DNA from: Sphingomonas aquatilis
GTDB taxonomy: Bacteria > Pseudomonadota > Alphaproteobacteria > Sphingomonadales > Sphingomonadaceae
Length of the DNA stretch: 64,000 bases
NCBI RefSeq assembly: GCF_014196115.1
Contig: NZ_JACIDB010000010.1
Location: 29,820-93,819, forward strand
Reading direction: 5' to 3'
Below, piece after piece: positions 60,377 through 64,000 of this stretch. The notes under the pieces were generated by a model. The model was not told the origin of the DNA and did not search any database. It was given only the letters and a program-made list of their open reading frames with translations. Every line of letters starts with the position of its first letter. The stretch's first letter is position 1. Made by a program: the position numbers and the translations under genes.

Positions 60377-61044
60377 CCCAGGATACGATCGACACCAGCG
60401 ACCTGACGCTCGACGAGATTCGCGTGGCGCTCGCCCCCGGCATCGCCGCCAACGCCGCCTTCGACGGCTGGGGCGACGCCGCGCGCGATATGGCGGCCGA
60501 GGCGGCGGGGATCGACCGCGACGTCGCACGACTCGCTTTTTCCGGCGGTGCGGTCGACATGATCGATGCCTGGTTCGCGCATATCGATGCGGCGATGGCG
60601 GGCGCGCTCCCGCCAGAACGCCTTGCGACGATGAAGATTCGCGAACGCATCGCGGGACTGGTCGAGTCGCGGCTCGACGCTTTGGCTCCCGATCGCGAGG
60701 CGCTACGCCGCGCGCTGACCATCCTCGCCATGCCGCAGAATGTCGCGCGGGCGGCGAAGCTCGGCTGGCGCAGCGTCGATACGATGTGGCGCATGGCCGG
60801 CGATACCGCGACCGATTACAACCACTACACGAAGCGGACGATCCTGCTCGGCGTCTATACCGCGACGATCACGGTGTTCCTGGACGACGACAGCGAGGGG
60901 CAGGCCGACGCGCGCGCCTTCCTGTCGCGGCGGATCGACGGGATCATGCGGTTCGAGAAGGCCAAGGCGGGGTTCGTCAAGCGCTACGAGCACCGGCCCA
61001 GCCTGTCGCGCTTCGTCGGGCGGCTGCGGTATCCGGTGGTGTGA
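60373..61044 (+). CDS. COQ9-family protein (ubiquinone synthesis factor)
   Basis: A 223-residue protein with the COQ9 C-terminal domain: WRSVDTMWRMAGDTATDYNHYTKRTILLGVYTATITVFLDDDSEGQADARAFLSRRIDGIMRFEKAK (in parts). The mitochondrial relative binds lipid and presents the ubiquinone intermediate to COQ7. In bacteria it is restricted mainly to Alphaproteobacteria. An N-terminal TetR-like helical part (residues 10-80) is also as expected. It is translationally coupled to the EamA gene, with no obvious functional reason. Confidence 0.93.
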   Translation: MTQDTIDTSDLTLDEIRVALAPGIAANAAFDGWGDAARDMAAEAAGIDRDVARLAFSGGAVDMIDAWFAHIDAAMAGALPPERLATMKIRERIAGLVESRLDALAPDREALRRALTILAMPQNVARAAKLGWRSVDTMWRMAGDTATDYNHYTKRTILLGVYTATITVFLDDDSEGQADARAFLSRRIDGIMRFEKAKAGFVKRYEHRPSLSRFVGRLRYPVV

Positions 61045-61049
61045 GCACT

Positions 61050-61080
61050 CCGTCATCCCGGACGTGTTCCGGGATGACGG
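61050..61080. terminator. Hairpin after the COQ9 gene, REP-like unit
   Basis: CCGTCATCCCGGA (61050-61062) and TCCGGGATGACGG (61068-61080) form a perfect 13-bp stem, 5 bp after the stop codon. It is a single unit of the GTCACCCCGGAC family (13330-13437). It probably ends the EamA-COQ9 message. Confidence 0.7.
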
Positions 61081-61129
61081 ACTGTAGGCTGCGCGCCGCG
61101 TCGCATCCCGATAGGTCGGAGACGCACCC

Positions 61130-61163
61130 TTTACTCGCCCCTGCGTAAATGATAATCACTCGC
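61130..61163 (+). promoter_or_regulatory. feoAB promoter with Fur box
   Basis: TTTACT (61130-61135), a 17-bp spacer and TAATCA (61153-61158) form the likely promoter. TGATAATCA (61150-61158) is the exact centre of the classical Fur consensus, and the 19-bp box 61145-61163 agrees at 14 positions by my alignment. It covers the -10, as expected for Fur repression in iron-replete cells. Transcription would start near 61165, which rules out ATG 61149 as the translation start. Confidence 0.75.
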
Positions 61164-61166
61164 AGC

Positions 61167-61439
61167 ATGGATATGTCGCGTACGCCATCCCTTGATCTCG
61201 TCTCGCTGCCCCGGCGTCAGCCGGCGACGGTGGCGGGGATCGACTGGGCGCGACTCGCTGCGCCCGAGGCGCGGCGGTTGCGCGAACTGGGTTTCGATGA
61301 GGGCGTGTCGGTGGAGGTGCTGCACCGCGCCTCGCTGGGCAACGGCCCAATCGCCTGCCGGATCGGGCGGATGACCGTCGCGCTGCGCCGCGCGGTCGCG
61401 GGAGCCGTCCACGTCGCGCTGCCGGCCGGCGCCGAATAA
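61167..61439 (+). CDS. feoA: FeoA, accessory protein of ferrous iron uptake
   Basis: A 90-residue SH3-like protein: TVAGIDWARLAAPEARRLRELGFDEGVSVEVLHRASLGNGPIACRIGRMTVALRR (in parts), with the LRELGF...G.....V......GP......G.....R pattern of FeoA. It is needed for FeoB activity in other bacteria. An ATG at 61149 lies within the Fur box and -10, so 61167 (or 61173) is the real start, with little or no leader. Followed by feoB after 13 bp. Confidence 0.88.
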   Translation: MDMSRTPSLDLVSLPRRQPATVAGIDWARLAAPEARRLRELGFDEGVSVEVLHRASLGNGPIACRIGRMTVALRRAVAGAVHVALPAGAE

Positions 61440-61452
61440 GCCGACGCAGACC

Positions 61453-63315
61453 GTGCATGCAGCCCCGCTGGTGGCGCTGGTCGGCAATCCCAATGCCGGC
61501 AAGAGCGCGCTGTTCAACGCGCTGACGGGCGCGCGACAGAAGGTCGGCAATTATCCCGGCGTCACCGTCGAGCGCCATTCGGGCCGGCTGGTGCTGGACG
61601 ATGGTCGCCCGGTCGAGCTGATCGACCTGCCCGGCGCCTACAGCCTCGAACCCTCCAGCCCCGACGAACGCGTGACGCGCGACGTCGTCACCGGCGCGAG
61701 CAGCCTGGAACGCCTGCCCGACGCGCTGGTGGTGGTGGTCGACGCGGCCAATCTCGACAACCATCTGCGCTTCACCTTGCAGCTGATCGCGCTCGGCCTG
61801 CCGGTGGTCGTCGCGCTCAACATGGTCGATCTTGCCGAACGCGACGGGCTGACGCTCGATGCGGCAGTGCTGGAGCGCGAGCTGGGCGTGCCGGTGATTG
61901 CGACCGTCGCGGTGCGCAAGCGCGGGCTGGACGGCCTGCGGGCGGCGCTGGGATCGATTCTGGTCGGCGGCGCGGCGACGCGCCTGCGGCCCTCGGATGG
62001 CAGCATCGACGAGGATATCGTGACGCTGCAACGCCGCGCGCGGCAGATCGCCGCGGCGGCGACGGTGTCGGAGACGGCGGGGCGGCGCTGGGCGCATGCG
62101 CTCGACGCGGTGGCGCTGCACCCGGTCGCGGGGCCGCTGCTGCTGGTGACGATCCTGTTCGTGATGTTCCAGGCGGTGTTCACCTGGGCGACCGTGCCCG
62201 CCGACGCGATCGATGCCGGCTTCGGCGCGCTACAGGATGCGATCAAGAGCGCGATGCCCGACGGCTTCGTCCGCTCGCTGCTGACCGACGGGCTGATCGC
62301 TGGCGTCGGCGCGGTGATCGTCTTCCTGCCGCAGATCCTGATCCTGTTCCTCTTCATCCTCGTGCTCGAATCGTCGGGCTATATGGTCCGGGCGGCGTTC
62401 CTGATGGACCGGTTGATGGCGACCGTCGGCCTGTCGGGACGCGCGTTCATTCCGCTGCTGTCGAGCTTCGCCTGCGCCGTTCCCGGCATCATGGCGACGC
62501 GCGTGATCGACGACGAGAAGGATCGGCTGACCACCATCCTGATCGCGCCGCTGATGACGTGCAGCGCACGCTGGCCGGTCTACACCCTCATCATCGGCGC
62601 GATGATCCCCAACACGCCGCTGCTGCCCTTCGTGCGGTTGCAGGGCGTCGTGATGTTCGGGCTGCTCATCACCGGCATCGCCGGCGCCTATGTCGCGGCA
62701 CTGATCCTGCGGCGTACCGTCACCAAGGGCGCATCGTCGGGCTTCATGATGGAAATGCCCAAATATCAGATGCCGCGGATGCGCGACGTCGCGCTGGGGC
62801 TGTGGCAGCGCGCGGTGATCTTCCTGAAGCGCGCCGGCACGATCATCGCGGCGACGACCGTGGTGCTGTGGCTGCTGCTCAGCTTCCCCAAGCCGCCCGA
62901 GGGCAGCGGGATCAGTCCGGTCGACTATTCGGTCGCCGGCCGGATCGGCCATGGCATCGAATATGTCGTCAAGCCGATCGGCTTCAACCGCGACATCGCG
63001 CTGGCGCTGTTGCCGGCGATGGCGGCGCGTGAAGTCGCGGTGTCGGCGATCGGCACGGTCTATGCGATCGACGACAAGGATGGCAGCGGCACCGACCGCA
63101 TCACCGACCAGATCCGCGGCCGCTGGACGCTGCCGACCGCGCTCGCCTTCCTGATGTGGTTCGTCTTCGCACCGCAGTGCATCAGCACGATCGCCGTGAC
63201 CCGACGCGAGACGAACGGGTGGAAGTGGCCGCTGTTCATGGTTGGCTATTTGTTCGCCGCCGCCTACATCATGGCCGGTATCACATACTGGCTGGCGGTG
63301 TTCGCCGGCCTCTAG
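61453..63315 (+). CDS. feoB: Ferrous iron transporter FeoB
   Basis: A 620-residue protein. The N-terminal GTPase domain shows G1 [12 protein letters not shown] (11-22), G2/G3 [12 protein letters not shown] and IDLPGAYSL, and G4 NMVDLAE. The C-terminal part has the family's paired gate motifs ([55 protein letters not shown], and a second copy). It starts with GTG 61453. No FeoC follows. The total length is shorter than the 770-residue E. coli form, as in many alphaproteobacteria. It imports Fe2+ under low oxygen or acidic conditions, under the Fur box ahead of feoA. Confidence 0.95.
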   Translation: MHAAPLVALVGNPNAGKSALFNALTGARQKVGNYPGVTVERHSGRLVLDDGRPVELIDLPGAYSLEPSSPDERVTRDVVTGASSLERLPDALVVVVDAANLDNHLRFTLQLIALGLPVVVALNMVDLAERDGLTLDAAVLERELGVPVIATVAVRKRGLDGLRAALGSILVGGAATRLRPSDGSIDEDIVTLQRRARQIAAAATVSETAGRRWAHALDAVALHPVAGPLLLVTILFVMFQAVFTWATVPADAIDAGFGALQDAIKSAMPDGFVRSLLTDGLIAGVGAVIVFLPQILILFLFILVLESSGYMVRAAFLMDRLMATVGLSGRAFIPLLSSFACAVPGIMATRVIDDEKDRLTTILIAPLMTCSARWPVYTLIIGAMIPNTPLLPFVRLQGVVMFGLLITGIAGAYVAALILRRTVTKGASSGFMMEMPKYQMPRMRDVALGLWQRAVIFLKRAGTIIAATTVVLWLLLSFPKPPEGSGISPVDYSVAGRIGHGIEYVVKPIGFNRDIALALLPAMAAREVAVSAIGTVYAIDDKDGSGTDRITDQIRGRWTLPTALAFLMWFVFAPQCISTIAVTRRETNGWKWPLFMVGYLFAAAYIMAGITYWLAVFAGL

Positions 63316-63332
63316 GCATTTCGGGGCATTTC

Positions 63333-63911
63333 ATGGCGGGCAGCGTCAACAAGGTCATTCTGGTCGGCAACCTGGGGCGCGACCCCGAAAGCCGCAGCTT
63401 CCAAAACGGCGGCAAGGTGGTGAACCTGCGCATCGCCACGTCCGAATCGTGGAAGGACCGCAACACCGGCGAGCGCAAGGAAAAGACCGAATGGCATTCG
63501 GTCGCGATCTTCAACGAAGGCCTCGCCAACGTCGCCGAGCGGTTCCTGCGCAAGGGATCGAAGGTCTATATCGAGGGCCAGCTCCAGACCCGCAAATGGC
63601 AAGACCAGAACGGTCAGGACAAATATTCGACCGAGATCGTGCTGCAGGGCTTCAACAGCGTGCTGACCATGCTCGACGGTCCCAACGGCGGCCAGGGCGG
63701 CGGCGGTGGCGGCCGTAGCGGTGGCGGCAACGACTGGGGCGGCGGCGACGACTTCGGTGGCGGGTCGAGCGGCAGCTACGGCGGCGGCGGCAGCCGCGGC
63801 GGTTCGTCTGGTGGTGCGTCCGGCGGCGGCCGCGGTGGCTTCGGCGGCGGGCAGAGTGGTGGTCCGGGCGGCGGCTTCGCCGACGATCTCGACGACGACG
63901 TACCGTTCTGA
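63333..63911 (+). CDS. ssb: Single-stranded DNA-binding protein
   Basis: A 192-residue SSB. The OB fold (residues 1-~112) contains [76 protein letters not shown] (in parts). Then a ~70-residue linker made almost only of Gly, Ser, Arg and a few acidic residues, and the conserved protein-docking tip ending DDLDDDVPF. Complete. The ATG at 63333 is in-frame with homology; upstream frame overlaps feoB in another frame. The last 89 bases of the window (63912-64000) hold no gene I can support. Confidence 0.97.
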   Translation: MAGSVNKVILVGNLGRDPESRSFQNGGKVVNLRIATSESWKDRNTGERKEKTEWHSVAIFNEGLANVAERFLRKGSKVYIEGQLQTRKWQDQNGQDKYSTEIVLQGFNSVLTMLDGPNGGQGGGGGGRSGGGNDWGGGDDFGGGSSGSYGGGGSRGGSSGGASGGGRGGFGGGQSGGPGGGFADDLDDDVPF

Positions 63912-64000
63912 CTCCGGGGGTGTAACTAATTCTGTAACTAGCCTCAATCCCACGAGGTAAAAGCTGCAGATCAGGTTGTAACTGCGCCAGCGTTCCTGGC

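Overview
The window looks like a chromosomal segment of a sphingomonad (Sphingomonas or a close alphaproteobacterial relative). It is GC-rich. It carries a class I lysyl-tRNA synthetase, GapR, COQ9, a DUF1244 protein, an EI-Ntr-type PtsP and a CrtZ-type carotenoid hydroxylase. Palindromic repeats recur between genes. The identification rests on gene content and was not tested by a search.

Left end (1-2259): the end of an integrated element. A tyrosine recombinase, a small AlpA/MerR-type DNA-binding protein and a second, edge-truncated DNA-binding-like protein all read leftward. The element ends at a copy of the 3' half of a tRNA-Thr(GGU) gene, which I read as its attachment site. Repeats between the integrase and this fragment look like arm-type integrase sites.

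2260-8905 is accessory in character: an HNH endonuclease, a 5'-truncated glutathione S-transferase, a LysR regulator divergent from a DHA2-type efflux pump, and a hipBA toxin-antitoxin pair preceded by three 16-bp palindromes exactly 50 bp apart.

8993-19898 holds a dicarboxylate/amino-acid symporter and a polyprenol-sugar glycosylation group (GT-C-like membrane protein, GtrA, methyltransferase, GT2). Pyruvate kinase, DUF1244, GapR and DUF1294 follow, then an NTF2-like exported protein, a HerA-like ATPase and a DUF1003 protein.

19928-30783 is the most conserved block: yebC-ruvC-ruvA-ruvB, ptsP, a RodZ-like protein, cpoB, tilS and ftsH.

30860-43821 contains an AI-2E transporter, sixA and a DinG-like helicase (leftward), then lysK, an MFS-nhaA-MFS run, a serine acetyltransferase, a class I glutamine amidotransferase-type hydrolase and a small lipoprotein.

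44231-51789 contains etfAB and sucC (leftward), crtZ, a PilZ protein, prs divergent from gltX, and a tonB-type gene whose promoter overlaps a very good match to the Zur box.

51930-63911 contains an Atm1-like ABC exporter; a lower-GC pair encoding a ComF-like phosphoribosyltransferase and a SLOG-like nucleotide-binding protein; recQ; a DUF442-type phosphatase; an Old Yellow Enzyme; an EamA transporter with COQ9; a Fur-box-controlled feoAB; and ssb.

The most notable unexplained items are the phosphoribosyltransferase/SLOG pair (54194-55329), the hip operator array, the candidate Zur-controlled tonB, and three families of intergenic palindromic repeats, one of which appears to supply the ribosome-binding site of ruvC. 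No rRNA gene, complete tRNA gene or CRISPR array was seen.
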